Source: Chlamydoabsidia padenii (lineage: Eukaryota > Mucoromycota > Mucoromycetes > Mucorales > Cunninghamellaceae). Taken from it: DNA of 64,000 nt. The stretch lies in NCBI GenBank assembly GCA_025330725.1, contig JAIWND010000020.1, forward strand, positions 589,333 to 653,332, in the 5' to 3' direction. Every line of letters starts with the position of its first letter. The stretch's first letter is position 1. A program made the translations under genes and the position numbers. The notes under the pieces are model-generated. The model was not told where the DNA came from. It saw only the letters and a program-made list of their open reading frames with translations, and ran no database searches. Of the stretch, positions 36,300-50,203 are shown one piece after another.

Positions 36300-38541
36300 C
36301 TATTTTTTAGTTTTCTTGGTTCCAGGTTCTTCTTCTTCATCACTGGCAAAGACGGGTTCCGGTTGAGTATCTTTATAGACTATGAATCATAAAAAAAGAA
36401 GGACAATATCAGTATTTATTGTAACACAAAGAAGTATTTTTTTTTTTGATAGATCGTTTCTTACCATTTGTGACCCATTTAGTGCCATCAGGTGAGTCGG
36501 TAGAATATTTAAGTAACGCCGCCCGAGGATCTTCGTCTATTATTAAAAAGCAGGTTAGAGTTTTCGTTAATAAAGATGTACAATAAACACTGTTTTCTTT
36601 CTTTCTTTTACCTCGTCTTGTATCTTTGGTTAGACCCTTGATGATAGCATGTTGTTGTCCATTTCCTACCCGACCACCAACACCATGGCTACCCATTGGC
36701 ATATCTACCATATCAAAAAAAAAAAAGATGAATATCCGATTCCCCCCCTTTTTTTTTCTTTCTTGATTGTATTACCTGGACGATGAGAAGCCTTGGGATC
36801 CTTTCGTATCTTGCTGAGTTTCCGTTTTTGACTTTTAACCCGTTCCTCCTTGAACATAGGAAGAGCATGAGGAGTGATGATAGGTCGATCGATTTCATAA
36901 TCGTCCACCGCCCGTTTCTTTTGTTCCTTGACCACACACATCTTGACACCACGAGCAGAATGAGTAGGACTGTAAAATACATGCACATTACCATCAGCAC
37001 TGCCAGTAACAATTTGATTGATTCGAGGATGCCAAAGTACCTTGACCACGCTAGATTGACCGATATCTATTATAAGAGAGTTATTAAATCATATTCCAAT
37101 TTTGTTTTTTTGTTTTTTCAAAGGGAGGGGAGTATCTACTTACGCATTGTTCGCTTGATTTCTAAAGTTTGACGATCCATCATCACGAGCTTCCCATGAC
37201 CTGCACCTTTAGGACATGCTGTGCCTGTCAAGATCAATCTTTCGTCAGGACTGAATATCACATTGACTTCGGGGTTGACAATATCGAGGTTGTATTGTAC
37301 ATTGATAGGTTTCTTTGGATGTCGAATATCCCAAACTACAAAAAAAAAAAAAAAAAAAAAGTGACTAAGTATTTCCAACCCCCACTTCTTATTGTTACAC
37401 TTTCTGTCAATTTACCTTTAACAGTTTCATCACCACCTCTTGATACCATAGTAAAGTTATCCTTTGAGAATAACAAGCACGAAGTTTCCGAATGCTTTTG
37501 ATGAGCATCGGCAAATACAATCGAGGGACGAATAAATGGACCAGTAGAAGACCACAAGTTGATAGTACCATCCTGAAAAGCACCAGCAATCAATTTCGAG
37601 TCATGGGTATAGGCCAAGGCAGTAGCAGGAGATCGACCACCACGTTCGCGTGATTTATAAGCAATGACTTCCTTTTGTTTCCTTTTCTTCTCCACATCCC
37701 AGATCCGCAGCGTCCCGTCTTGTGAGGAGGTGGCAAACGTTTGTCGATCGGTAGGATGCCATGTCGCACTAGTCAGAGCACCCACATGGCCAGCTGTGTG
37801 TCGTAAATCACGAATATAAGGATCGCCTTTGATGTATTCTACTTTTTCGATACCATCCCGATTGAAGAGTTTGATAGAAGCACTACCAGGGACACCCAGA
37901 AAGGAGTCGCCAGAGAGAGAGTAGTGTATGTCATGTATTTGATGATCGCCAAAGGGGTTCAGACTTCGGAACGGGCGGAAGGTTTGATCCATGCCGGCAA
38001 AATCCCAGAGTTTCATGTCATAGTCGTACCCACCAGTAACAAGACGAGCACCCGCAGGGTCCAAGGCCAAAGCTGATACCACCCGTGTATGACCTTTTAA
38101 AGTGACTTCATGAGATATGGGGAGGATGGAATCGTTGCTAATGTCGTCACTTTGATCATTGTCGTCTTCATCACTTTGGTCGTCTTCTTCGTTGTCTGTG
38201 TCACCATTATCACTGTTGGCTGTCTTGTCGTTATTATCATTCTTTGTTGTTTGACTGATCTCACCAGATCTAGAGTTTTTGAAATCCTGTTCCGCTGTTG
38301 ACGATGTTGTTACTGCTGGTTGGTCTTCAGTGGAGCCTTTAGGTACACCATCCTACATTAAAAGTGAGACCAATAAAAAGTTTAGTACTATACTAAAGAC
38401 TTGATGCGCAGTTGGCCTTCTTCTTACCTGTCGTTTCGTTTTTTCAAAGTTGGAGGAATTGATATTGTTTTTGACTTTTTTCCCAAAGCTAGTAGGAAAC
38501 ATGGACGCAAAAGCATCCCAATCATTGCCGTTTGATGCCAT
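36300..38541 (-). CDS. WDR70: WDR70 WD40-repeat protein
   Basis: The ATG at 38541 (MASNGNDWDAFASMFPTSFG) has the DWDAFASMFP..FGKK head typical of WDR70. An acidic linker and HEVTLKGHTRVVSALALDPA start the propeller; later blocks include TGGYDYDMKLWDFAGMD, HVGALTSATWHPTDRQTFAT and LWSSTGPFIRPSIVFADAHQ. Then come SRGGDETVKVWDIRHPKKPI, a TGSADGNVHVFYSPTHSARG blade and the conserved tail ITPHALPMFKEE, ending in KYSTDSPDGTKWV and EEEEPGTKKTKK at 36300. Introns are short, two with long A/T runs. About 560 residues. Family knowledge: WDR70 takes part in CUL4-DDB1-linked H2B ubiquitylation and DNA end resection in fission yeast and humans. It is divergent from CAP-G, with starts 222 bp apart. Confidence 0.92.
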
Positions 38542-38655
38542 ATTAGTAAAGAGTCTCCAGAAGGTGAAGAGATTAATGAGGATCTCGGTTCAAGCAAAAG
38601 TGGGAAAGAAAAGGGTAATCGAAGAGAATGTAGTTGTATTTTTTAGCCATCCATT

Positions 38656-38667
38656 TTTCAAGTCCCG
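38656..38667. promoter_or_regulatory. Recurrent element between WDR70 and CAP-G
   Basis: TTTCAAGTCCCG lies 115 bp from the WDR70 ATG and 96 bp from the CAP-G ATG; it differs from the perfect word at one base. Confidence 0.5.
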
Positions 38668-38762
38668 AATCAATCGACCAATCATGTTCGTTATCTTTCT
38701 GGCTTTAAATAAAGGACACGGCGCGCGGGTTTTTATTTTTTATTTTTTATCACTTTCTCATA

Positions 38763-41700
38763 ATGGTGACAACAGAAACATTAACAAACCGATCACAAAC
38801 CATAGCGAGGCTTTCGACGACTATACCTCACATCTTTAATGATGCACAAAAGCCGAATGCCGTACTGGTACGATTTTCCATCGCTTTACGAAAATTACAA
38901 GAAATCTGCTCTCTCAAATCACCAACTCCACCTGGCCAACCTCAAGACATTGACTTTGATGGTGAAGAGGCTTTTCATAAAGAATATATACGCAACGTTA
39001 ACAGAATTTTACCCATCCGGCGCAAGGAACCTCACGCAGATAGTATTGTCCGCTTTGTGGCTACTTTTTTACAATATACTCAAAAACAAGGTAATGAATA
39101 TATCTAAAAGGACGAGATGGTGTATCATTAACTCTTTTTTTCTTGTTATTACCTTTTCAAATAGATCAATCTAACAATGGTGCAAACGACAATCCGGACG
39201 ACATGGAAGACGACCTTGAAACTATCTCCTCACGATTTGTCCGCGCACTCATGGTCCACATTTTGAAAGGGCTTACTGCAAAGGCGACTCCTGTACGACT
39301 TCGGTGTTGTCAAATCATTGCACTCAGTGTTAGCTGCCTTGGGGAATTAGAGTAAGTACTTTCCAAAAAAAAGAAAGAACAAACATATCAAATAAAAGTT
39401 AACTACAGCTACTTCTTCTTTTAAATAGTGAAGACCTTTATCAAGACCTTCGGACGGCATTATTCCAAAGAATCAAGGACAGAGAAACTTCTGTACGTAT
39501 ACAAGCCGTCACTGCGTTATCAAGATTACAAACTGCCGACGACGAACCTGATACTATTGATGGACTCACTATTAGCGAAAAACTATCCTGGATCCTACGA
39601 CATGATGCTAGCGCGTAAGTTTAAATCCAATTTGATTTGATTGTCCCTTCTCATTTTCTTCTTCTTTATATATACATAGTGAAGTCCGTCGTGTGGTGCT
39701 TATGAATTTGGAAGTGACACCTCAAACTCTTCCTTATTTGATCGAACGTGCTCGTGATGTGGATCCTCTCAATCGCCGACTTGTTTATACACGACCTTTG
39801 ACTGAAATATCCGACTTTAGATTGATCTCTAGTGAAGACAGATACAAATTGATCAAATGGGGATTATCTGATCGTGAAGTAAAAGTCCAAACTGCTGCTG
39901 GGAAAATGATTGCTGACCATTGGATTAAACAGGCGGGCCATAACCTTTTGGAAGTAAGTTACATTAAAAAAAAAAAAAAGATACATGAACTTTTAACGTG
40001 CTAATAATATATTCTTTGTATTCTAGTTTTTAGAAAGAATGGATGTGATGGATGGTATGGAAGGCGGTGTATCTGAAAAAATGCTTGCCTGTCTTTTGGA
40101 ACTTCGCATGTCATCCATGAATATTAAGTTTGATGGTAAGTTAGCTAACACTTGGGGTGGGATATGGATCATATACTCACATTCCTTTGCATTAGATCAA
40201 TTCTGGGACAACTTATCTCCTGAAAGTGCCTTCTTGGCCCATGTATACACGAACGTGCTCAGCTCACAAAAGGTAATTGAATCATACTACTGGTGTATGG
40301 ACGTTATTATATCTAACTCCTTTTTTTATATATATATTATGTATAGTTGGAGGAGAAACTGGATGAAATCTTACCTGAAGTAACCCGACATGCATTCTAT
40401 ATTCAACACTACAACAGTTTATGGGAACAAGCTTCAAAAGATACTGAAGGAGAATACGAATTCATTGTGGCTCAATTACTTGGTATTGCGAAGAGGTTGG
40501 ATTATGCGGATGAAGTTGGACGACGCAAAATGTATAGTGTCCTACGTAAGTAAACAAAAAAAAAACAAGTCTTGGTCGTTTGACTCTTACTGTTTTGCAT
40601 CTTTTAGGTGATATCATTTTGGTACCTGATCTTCCGGATGATCACTTGGGACGCTTGGTGGATTTGATCAGTTTAACCGCTATGGACGAATGCGACTTTA
40701 CAAGAATCATGATTGATGTTATCTCTGATATTCAAGAACAGGCCGATATTGATGATGTGGTAATAGTATAAACAGAAGATGGGTGAACTACCTGTGATTA
40801 ACCGAACTTTGGTGTATTTTATTTATACATATAGGCAACTGAAAGTTCCTCGAAAAGAGTGAAATTGGACGACCTCTCTCTCAAGTCTGTGAAACCGGAA
40901 CCCAATGAAGAAACTGACCCCAAGATATTACAAGTGATGCTGGCGAAACTCAAATGTTTGAGCATATGTAAATTCATGCTGGAACGATGTGAACAAGTAA
41001 GTCTACAATGACCCATCCTCCTCAGTAACATCATCCTATTTGGAAACTAATTCTTTTATATTTTATTATTGTAGCCTTTACAAGTCAACTCTACGATATA
41101 TGGTCTTTTGAATCAATTAATCGTCCCTGCAGTACAAAGTAAAGAAGCTGTCCTTAGGGAAGAAGGGTTACATTGCCTTGGACTGGTATGTCACTTGGAT
41201 AAGGTAATAAACTTGAATGGATCAATCATACTCTCAAGCTCTCTAACTTGTTTTAATTGTTGGATGACTTTTTCTAGGACCTTGCATTACATAACATACC
41301 ACTCTTTGAACGTTGTATTCGAAGTGGGCACGACGAGTTGAAGAAAAAGGCGCTTATGGTAAGAAGGGACAGATACCGAAAAACATGATCTTACTGACTA
41401 ACTTGACCTTTCTATAGATTCTTTTTGACTTGATCATGAGATTCGGCTATGCCACAGTGTCTGAAAAACTTGCTGATGTAAGTATGACGGTCAATGATTG
41501 GGTGATGCTCACTCCTTTATTTTATTGGAATAGATACCTGAACTCTTCGAATACTGTTTGGATAATGAAGCTGCTGAAGTTCAATATATAGCCTCTGAAG
41601 GTTTGGCCAAACTTATATTATCGCGATTGTATAAAAATGAAGAAGTAAGTAACATTAATGCCCACCTCAAGTGTGAAACATGCAACTCACTTTTTTACAT

Positions 41701-42795
41701 TATTATGATTTTTTAGACACTCAAATTGTTGGTCCTCCTCTACTTTTTCCCTACCGACAATGTGATTGGAAACAGCAAACTACAACAATGTCTTGCTTAC
41801 TTTTTTCCTGCCTATTGTCACTCTAACAGTGAAAATCAGCAATCGATCTCAAAGGTAAATGCATAAAAGGTTCCATATCAACTGATGTGTCATACTAACT
41901 AGATCCGATAGATTGGTGTTCCGTCTCTTGAACAACTTGTTGCAACTTACCTGGACTTGGAAGCTAACGAACACATGGTGGAACCAATTACTATTGCTGA
42001 AATGATAACTTATTGGACAGATCCACGATTAGTGGTCGAGTAAGTGACAAGAAAAACATAGTTGGATAAAAAGGGCAATACTAACGCATCTTCTTTTTCT
42101 TTGTGTGTGTATAGATGTCGTCGATCGAGTGAAGAAGTGGATATGGCTGTGCAAGGTAATATGGCTATACAAATTCTCGATGTCATTCATAGTCTTCGAT
42201 CTGGTGATACTGGTAAGCTTAAACAAATGAACATGAAATCTTTGTTTATTCAACCCTGCCATCTATTTTTAGTCCTGCGAAAAGTCATGTGCCACATGCT
42301 CACAAAACTTTACCTGGATCATATTGATCAAGAAACCCTGAAAACGATTCTGGATCTATCAAACAAAATTGACACTGTAAGACCTACTCATACATATATC
42401 CTTAATCTCAAATGTATATACTAATTCGCGGGGGGGGGGTTCTCTTTCAGGAACGACCGATCCCGGAAGCATCATCTCGGAATCAAGTCCATAAAGTCAT
42501 CCGGCATCTGAAATCACTACCCATCGCAAAGGAGGAATCAACTGAAACCAATCCAGCATCAACAAGGGAATCCTCAGTATCAACAGTAGCAGCAACAACA
42601 ATAACAACAACGGATCAACCATCACCATCAACCACAACACCAGCAGCAAATACAACAATAGATCAGCCATCCTCTCCATCATCAGAATCAGTACAGCAAC
42701 CAGAACCGACTTTACCGGCTGGTAAAGGAGAAGAAGGTGGTAATGATTCAAGTGATGATCTTTACAGGCTTGATGATAGTGATGATGATCTTTAA
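38763..42795 (+). CDS. YCG1: Condensin subunit CAP-G (Ycg1/Cnd3)
   Basis: The ATG at 38763 (MVTTETLTNRSQTIARLSTT) is followed by about fifteen exons encoding HEAT repeats: HADSIVRFVATFLQY, SRFVRALMVHILKGLTAKAT with VRLRCCQIIALSV (conserved CAP-G block), VRRVVLMNLEVTPQTLPYLI with RARDVDPLNRRLVY, and KWGLSDREVKVQTAAGKMIA. Mid and late exons carry KLEEKLDEILPEVTRHAFYI and QVNSTIYGLLNQLIVPAVQS, with HDELKKKALM toward the end. The last exon is a Ser/Thr/Pro/Gln-rich tail ending DDSDDDL at 42795. About 1,000 residues. Role: the kleisin-bound HEAT subunit of condensin, holding DNA in a safety-belt groove with the kleisin (Brn1). Divergent partner of WDR70. Confidence 0.92.
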
Positions 42796-43597
42796 TTAAT
42801 AGCTTTAACATTATAGTATAGTCTTGATTACGATTTGTATTACTAGCTTGTCATTTGTCCTCTCTCTCTCTCCCCCCCCCCAGTTTACATTGTACATTAG
42901 ACTTTTTGTTATCATTTTTACTTTTACACTTGCAATAAAAAATACCTGTTATATATAATACTGTTTTTTATCTATTGATTAATAAATGTCCATCACAAAC
43001 GTAGGAACTGACTTGACTTCCCTCATGATTTTCAGCCCCGCATTTGAACCTACTCTACCCCTCCTCAGTTCTCAATCAATACTAATAAATAAAGTGACTA
43101 TGTATATCCTATAATGTATTTCAAGCATGCTTTACAACAAAAGTGAAGCTCTCAGACCGTCATGTCAGTCAGGTCAAGCTCAAGATGGTTGTGGATTCTC
43201 CTCTTTAGAAAGAAGAAAAAAGCCGCTTTCAAATCCCGCAAGTCCACTCTGATTGATGTAAGGTCATCATTTCCAGACAATATCGTTTGGCAGGCCAAGT
43301 TTTGCTCTCTTTTCAACAGGTTTGTCTTTTTTGAAAGTATGGGCACGCATAGATAACTTGGGTAGGAATCATGACAAAGCAACTAGTTAGAGATAGAAAA
43401 GTTTATATCATGATCTCCATAGGCACTTTTTCAAGATTAATGCATCATTCCGGTGTGTTACCAAAAAAAAAAAAAATCGGATGGAGCAAGTCCAAACACA
43501 AACATTTCAAATCCCGGCTATATACAAATTTTACCCTAGTGCCGTTTTTTTTTTTTTGCATCTCTTCCCGCTCTCTTTTTTTTTTTTTTTATCTCAA
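42796..43597. other. Spacer before frataxin with several promoter elements
   Basis: Poly-C and poly-A tracts and polyadenylation-like AATAAA sequences lie after CAP-G. Copies of the recurrent element: CCCCGCATTTGAA (about 43033), TTTCAAATCCCG at 43227-43238 and again at 43505-43516; only the last is at normal distance from a start codon (frataxin). Confidence 0.5.
43505..43516 (+). promoter_or_regulatory. Recurrent promoter element of frataxin gene
   Basis: Perfect TTTCAAATCCCG 82 bp upstream of the frataxin ATG, followed by a T-rich leader. Confidence 0.5.
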
Positions 43598-44302
43598 ATG
43601 TCACTTTTAAAAACCTTCACTGCCTGTATTACTCGATCTGCGACTATTGGTTTTCGTCGACCAGTGGTGGTAACATCCAGGCGGTTGAATAATGTTGGTC
43701 TTTGGACGAATAGATATCATGGTCAACAGCAACAAGGGTCATTCCACACCTCTCCTATCACTAGAATTACTTATCAACACAGGTATAGTGATCCCTTGAT
43801 ACATATACTCTTACTAATATGCTTTGACTATAGTGACCTGACTGATGATACTTATCATCGCATATCCGATAAGACCTTTAATCAAATGGTCGATGTCCTG
43901 GAAGCCATTGGCGACGAAACCGAACTGGAAGGGTTCGATCTTGAATACTCAGTAAGTTGAACTTGTAGAAAAAATGCTAAATTACTCACTCTTTATATAT
44001 AGCAAGGCGTGATGACTTTGAAACTGGGTGAACATGGAACTTATGTTATTAACAAGCAACCTCCTAACAAACAAATCTGGTTATCATCGCCCAAAAGGTA
44101 TTCAAACCCCCCCCCCAAGTGATGATATGTGTCTTACTTTTTACTTTGTATGATTAGTGGTCCTAAACGGTATGATTACGATGTGCAACAAGGAAAATGG
44201 TTTTATGGACGTGATAACCACACCCTGGATGAATTGCTCAACAAGGAACTAAGTGATATCTTGGGTAAAGTAGATGTCTTGGAAGGACTGGAGGATAACT
44301 AG
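43598..44302 (+). CDS. YFH1: Frataxin (mitochondrial iron chaperone / Fe-S assembly factor)
   Basis: The ATG at 43598 ([20 protein letters not shown]) gives an Arg/Ser/Thr-rich mitochondrial presequence with a [10 protein letters not shown] patch and a SFHTSP segment. After the first intron the mature domain starts: [20 protein letters not shown], the acidic helix with [14 protein letters not shown], then [20 protein letters not shown] and [19 protein letters not shown], and [20 protein letters not shown]. These match the frataxin acidic ridge and the [22 protein letters not shown] sheet. Four exons, about 190 residues, stop at 44302. Role: stimulates Fe-S cluster synthesis on the Isu1-Nfs1 complex in the matrix. 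Confidence 0.95.
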
Positions 44303-44545
44303 ATTAGTTAGTAGTTATTTTTAATCCCCCCCTCCCTTCTTGATGACATTCACCTTCATCATACCCGTTTTATACACACACACACACACATAGATTATAA
44401 AATTACATCCACGATGCCATAATAAAAACCCGACACACACCCAAAGGCATTTGATAATAATAAAATGTATGGTTGATTTGTCTTTATTATATTCTATTAA
44501 TGTATTCACAGTAAGATAACCAAAAGTTATATAAAGGGGGATAAA

Positions 44546-45380
44546 TCATTTACTTCTATTGCTTCCACCAGATGCGTATTTTTGCTTGTTAAAATCAAAA
44601 GGAATATATCGATACTTGACCATATGCTTAATTTGACGGCGCATGGTGATCGCAAACAGGACACAAAAGTAGACAAGAAGGATGGGCCAATAAACAGGAA
44701 TATCAAAGATACTAAAGAAGCTACAAAACAAAGCAATGACAGTGGCCTTGGTGACAGAATACCTATTTAAAAAAAAAAATCAGTCGAGTCTTGTTAGACC
44801 ACCTAATCCCGCAATCCACGTTTCTTACCAGAATTTGAATTCAGGAAGTCGTCGAATAAAAGGTTTGAATTCTTCATCGTTCTTGACTGGTAAAGAAGGT
44901 CCTTCTTCCATTTCATTTTCCTGTGTATCCATATCCATCGAAGGGTCGAATTTGGGTGTCAAGAAGGCCAAGAATAAGTTGAGCATATAAATCCCGAGAG
45001 CATACCTACAAGAGAGAATGTGTGTCAGTTTTTTTTTTTTTTTTTTTTTTTTTTTGGTCATCCCCCTCCCCCTATTCACTTACGTTACAATGTACCACCC
45101 TTCAGCCAGGATGATGCGTAGCATAAATAATACCAAAAGTACGGTTGTGGCGATCCATCGGTATTGTGTATATGGAGTTACTTCATCCAGGAAATGTTGG
45201 AATCGCTAGAGGCAAGAAAGAAAGAGAAAGAGGTGAGTTTGGTGTTTCATATCATCCAGATGAAGGTACATTCCATCGGCAGTTTTTTTTTTTTAGTTTA
45301 TGACTTACCCTTTCCAACATTGTCTTTTGTTGTAACAAGTTATTGCTGGTTCCTTCAGTTTCACCCATGAGATCATTCAT
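44546..45380 (-). CDS. RER1: RER1, Golgi-to-ER retrieval receptor
   Basis: The ATG at 45380 gives [20 protein letters not shown]. Exon 2 has [20 protein letters not shown] and a membrane helix; exon 3 [20 protein letters not shown] and the acidic [20 protein letters not shown] with PEFKFW; exon 4 IYWPILLV-type helices ([20 protein letters not shown]) and [16 protein letters not shown], the conserved RER1 signature, ending SNRSK at 44546. Four membrane segments in all, about 190 residues. Role: retrieves escaped ER membrane proteins via COPI vesicles. An intron holds a long poly-T run (45028-45054). Confidence 0.94.
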
Positions 45381-45724
45381 CGTATAAAATGTTTATGTAT
45401 ATTACAGATTAAGAAAGGAAGAGAGGGAAAATTTTTGACCATCGCTCTTCCCTTTTTTTTTTATGAATTTCGGGTTTTAAATTTTTATAATGAGGTTCGC
45501 CCATTGTCAGCCAACCTATGAGGTTTAAAGAAAATACATATGTTTTATTTCAAACAACGTATTACAATAACATCAATAATAATAATAATAATAATAATAG
45601 ACAAAAAAGTGTGTAGGTGGGTTAAACGAAGAGATAAGGGGAGGATTAAGTGGTAATACAAGTAAAAATACATAAAGTACAATAGATAAAAAGTAACATA
45701 AATACTATATAATTGGTACAGTAA
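45381..45724. other. Spacer between RER1 and the flippase
   Basis: CGGGTTTTAAAT at 45471-45482, 91 bp before the RER1 start, is its likely promoter element. An (AAT)n run lies at about 45568-45599. Nothing else seen. Confidence 0.5.
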
Positions 45725-48700
45725 TCAAGTCGAGATGGTTCGGCGGTCTTCTAATTCAATGGCGTGAGCGACATTCACGTGTTCCACTGGGGCTTCATCT
45801 CGCTTGAGCACCAATTCGATTTCCCTAACAATATCATTATCATAAGGATAGTATTGATGAAGATAATGAGAAATGGCAAACCGAGGAATAAATGCCGCCA
45901 CCACAGTGAGGATCAGGACGAGCCAATAGAGACCAGTACCAAATAATCGGATATGACCAGCAAAGATGAATGAGTTGAATTGAGAATAGACACCGATAAA
46001 AGCAAAGTAGACCAGGATCGACAAGGAAATAATCAAGACTTGAATCCATGTATAGCTGTACAATGAGAAGGCCACATAAAAGTTCGCCACACAAACAGCA
46101 ATACCTGACATGATCGTACCGATTTCATACACCCCGTTCGCATCGTGCCCCGTGGGATCCGCACCACCCGCCACCAAGAGCATATAAGGGAAGAAGAAGC
46201 AGACAACCGATTGGTAGATCGAGTCAGCTACTGCCACCCAAAATTGCCATACCTTGAATTTGTCGTTTCGGAGACCCATCCGGTATAATTCGGGATATCG
46301 TAGTGTAGTCGTGCTGTCAAGATCTTGATCCCAAATACCCAAAAAGGCAATCGGCAGAGATGTAAAGACCACGTTGTAAAGAGTGACCAAAGAATAATCG
46401 AATACCATGGTACCATTGAATCTACAGGGCAAAAATTAAAAAGAAGAAGGTCACGGGGTTAGCATGCATGATTTTTTTGGGGGGGTAACAAGTCCGACAC
46501 TTACTGGCAAAAGAGTTGATACCAAAATAGAATAAAAGTCCATACAATGTTCTTGAAGAAGAAGCCCATGATCATTTCTGCTATGCGAATATAAGACCAA
46601 CGCCCATGGACCAACAAGAGTTTGCGTAAGAATCTGAATTGAGCAATGGCATAGTCAGAGGCCATGACCGCTTGACGACCTTCAACCCCTGAGATCCCGA
46701 CCCCAACATTAGCTTCTTGAATCATAGACACATCGTTTGCACCATCACCAATAGCCAGAGTCATCACCTTCAAACCTTTCTTGACCATGTTCACCACTTG
46801 TGCCTTTTGTTTGGGACTGACACGACAACAGATCACACTTTTACAGCGCATACCCAGAGATAACACCATTTCCTTTGTCGCAGGTTCCAATCCATATTTG
46901 AGTGTCGTCCCATCAATCACCAAAGCCAAATTGTTATTGTTCCCAATTTTTTCGGTTTGTAGTAGAGCGTCTTCAAGTTGATTTTGTGTTTCTTCCCGAG
47001 TGCTTGCCTTGAGGATGATCAACTCCATATCTGTCGTTAATAGATTACAAGCAAATCCAATATTGATAGCCGTTTCCGTCTTATCACCCGTGAGTACCCA
47101 GAGTTTGATCCCAGATTTCGCCAATTCAGCAATAGTTTCAGGCACACCATCTTGTAATCGATCTTCAATAGCAGTACCGCCCATCAGAAGCATGTTGTTT
47201 TCAATTTCTTCACTGACCGCATCCACCCGTTCTTCTCGGTTGACAATACTGGCGCTGGCTTCCAGGAATCGTCGGTTCCATGGCATGTAGTCTTCGTTAG
47301 CAATAAAACGGTAGGCCAGACAAAGAGTACGCAGACCTTCGTTCGCATAGTTTTCCAAATGAGTCGACGTGGTTTCACGCAATTCCAGTTGTGCTTTTTG
47401 CAAATCTTCTTGGGAGCCAAAGTCGTTGCAGAGCCGTTCAAAGATGATCGAGTCCGCACCTTTACAGAGTAATACAATCTTGTCGCTGTCGTGAGGTCGG
47501 ATGATGACACTCATTCGTTTCCGTGTCGAGTTGAATTCCAATGTGTTGAGAATGTCGAATGATTTACGTTCGCCCTTGATTTCCGCGTGCACTGTATTAG
47601 CATCCCGACCGAGGTAGACAAAGCCAAGATCCCGTGCTGTCGCCACCAACGCCGCTTCGTCCGGACTTTGCGCCTTGTATTCGATCAAATCAGGGTTTTC
47701 AGGGTCAGGTCGTTCAGCAATCACGGAATGACATAGAGCCAGGGTCAGAAGGAAATGTTGCACCGCATGAGCATGAGGGTCATTCTTGGCAAGGTCGTCA
47801 AATAGTTGAGGATCTACAAAGGTCGGTTTAGGTCCAACGTGAGTGTTCTTGAAAAGTCGAGCTTGCTTGTCAAACATTTCTTTTCGAGCTTCCGCCAGAT
47901 CGTCCACTTCGGTCAATGTATTGTCGCCATCCGATGTAACACCAGTTTCGTGGTCCTGGAGATCCAAGTTCGCCGCCACACCAGTATTGGTCTTCTTGAT
48001 CGGTTCATTCATACGCTTGGCCGCACCCATTTGAGCTTCGGTTTTGCCCAAACCATAAGAGATACCATTGATTGTACATTTACGATATTCCATCACGTTT
48101 TGAGTCAAAGTGCCTGTCTTGTCGGAGAATACATATTCGATTTGCCCAAGATCGTCAGAGATGTTCCACGTTTTCGGAACACATGGTGTATCGGTTTCTT
48201 CATAGTAGAGATCAATATCAGCATGAATAAAGTAGGCCTAGTATTAATAAAAAAAAAAAAAAAAGAAGTCAGATCAGATTGAATTCATACACCAAGTACA
48301 TTGAATATTAGACTTACACCCACAGTTTTGACAAGTTCAATCGAGATATACAGTGAGATAGGGACAATGTTTTGGTATAGAATAAGTGTGACCCTAAATA
48401 AAAAAAGTGTTAGTTGAAAGACCTTTCTACATGCATTATGACTTTTTCTTCTCTTCTTTTTACCAAAAAGTAATAAAACCAGAGTAAGAGCCATTTGCGC
48501 CTTCAATGTTGTAATCGAATTTCCTTGATGATCCACTGGCATTAAATTGGACGCTATCAATGATTGAGCTGACAATGCACAGGACAGCCAGGATGACAAA
48601 GTTGGCAATGATCTACAATACAAAAAAGCAAAAGAAAAAGTTTAGTGTAAGAATTATGCATGCAGAAGATCAAAAATTAACTTACATGAGGGTTTGTTGC

Positions 48701-50203
48701 TTTTGCCATCTTACTGCGTTTGGAGGGAGTTTGACCAGAGTTGAGCATGATTTTAGTGTCATTACCGGTATAGACCACGATACCAATTACCCATTCGGTA
48801 TTCCGCAAGACACAGCCCCGTAATAGAATGTTATTGTAAGAGATAGCGTCGGATTTTTCATGAGACACACCTGATCGCATGGTTCCAGTGTCCTTGGGGT
48901 CGATCGGCCACCGCATCACCGCACTGTATTGATAGAGATTGACATGAGGAGGTTCAGATTCGATATAAAAGCTGGCCTGTTCACAATCATGTTCGGTTTG
49001 AATATCAGCTGTTCCCTCCAAGCCTTGTCGCACCTTGAGATTTGTTTCACCATCCAAGTTTTGCGTTTCGATATAACAAATACTGTCCGGTTCCGAGGTT
49101 GAGAGCACCACCACATCAGCTGGAACATCTTCATCATTACGAATTTGCACATAATCACCCACATGTAGATCTTGCCATAGGATATCTTTCCACCTTGTTG
49201 CGCAATTGGAATGAACCCGACCACCACCACCAGTATGCATTCGAGTCAGGTTGTGAGAAGGTCGTCGGCCACCAAAGAGAGATTGATCTTCATGGTTTTC
49301 CGGGACTGATGTCATGGCGGAGGTTTCATTGGTTGCTGTGCGATAAAGGACAGAGTGTGGGATGTTACCAGGTCGATAAGGTTGTCGTTTTGGTCTAAAC
49401 ATGCTGGAGAGCTCAGATCGTAGAGTATCGGATCGTTGTCGCACTGTCGTCAAGAGTCGCCTTGGTTCTGTCACTACATTTTGCTGTGGTTCCATTTCTT
49501 TTTGTTGTGGTGAAGTTACATCCAACATGGTTTCATTGTTGTCTAATCCCATGTCGTTGGTACACACAGTGTTGTTGGATTGATGCTTGGTAATACGCCC
49601 TGATCGATAACAGTGAGCAAACTTGTTTTCGATTCCCACCAAAGAGCAAAAGAAGCCAAGAAAAGCATAAAGATAAAACCAGTTGCCAATCGTTTCCACC
49701 GGTGTATTGACATTTTTCCAGTTTTGTAGTGTTCGAGTGGTGGCATGGTTGACACGCTGATCACTTTGGTTGCGTTTCCAGTCTTCAAAGGCGTCCTTGA
49801 TACCAGTGATGACAAGAATAGCAATCAGAGGTAGGGCAGACACAGCAGGTTCAGTGACACCAAAGATTGGAATACATTGCAAGATCACCAAGAATAAAAA
49901 GTACAAGTTGGCGACGTTACGGAATTGTTCAAACAAGTTCTTGGGTACAAACGAGAGAATGGTGTATTTTGCTGTTCGAATCCGATTGCTGGCATAATGG
50001 CGATCAATAGGCTTGCCCTTGTCATCGTATTCTGAAGCTGGTAATTCCATATTGACATAAATGTTGCGTCGCCGCTGCATATATGATGAGGTCGATTCTG
50101 TCCGTCGTAGATTCTTCGCATCGTTGTCGTCTTCGTCCTTGTCGTTCGGTGTTGAGAATCTGGCTTTACGTCGAAGCAAAGATTTAGGATTAAGATTGGT
50201 CAT
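45725..50203 (-). CDS. P4-type phospholipid flippase (Dnf1/Dnf2-like)
   Basis: The ATG at 50203 (MTNLNPKSLLRRKARFSTPN) leads to FEQFRNVANLYFLFLVILQC, the conserved P4 entry, and YIETQNLDGETNLKVRQGL with the DGET actuator motif. An exon joins to DKTGTLTQNVMEYRKC, the phospho-Asp site. Later KAQSPDEAALV (nucleotide binding), LWVLTGDKTETAINIGFAC, IGDGANDVSMIQEANVGVGI, and a C-terminal half with membrane helices such as FFKNIVWTFILFWYQLF and VFTSLPIAFLGIWDQD. Stop at 45725. Six or so exons, about 1,390 residues. The first cytosolic loop has a long Asn/Gln/Ser-rich insert, as in Dnf1/Dnf2. Role: with a Cdc50-type subunit it moves phospholipids to the cytosolic leaflet of plasma or Golgi membranes. 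Confidence 0.95.
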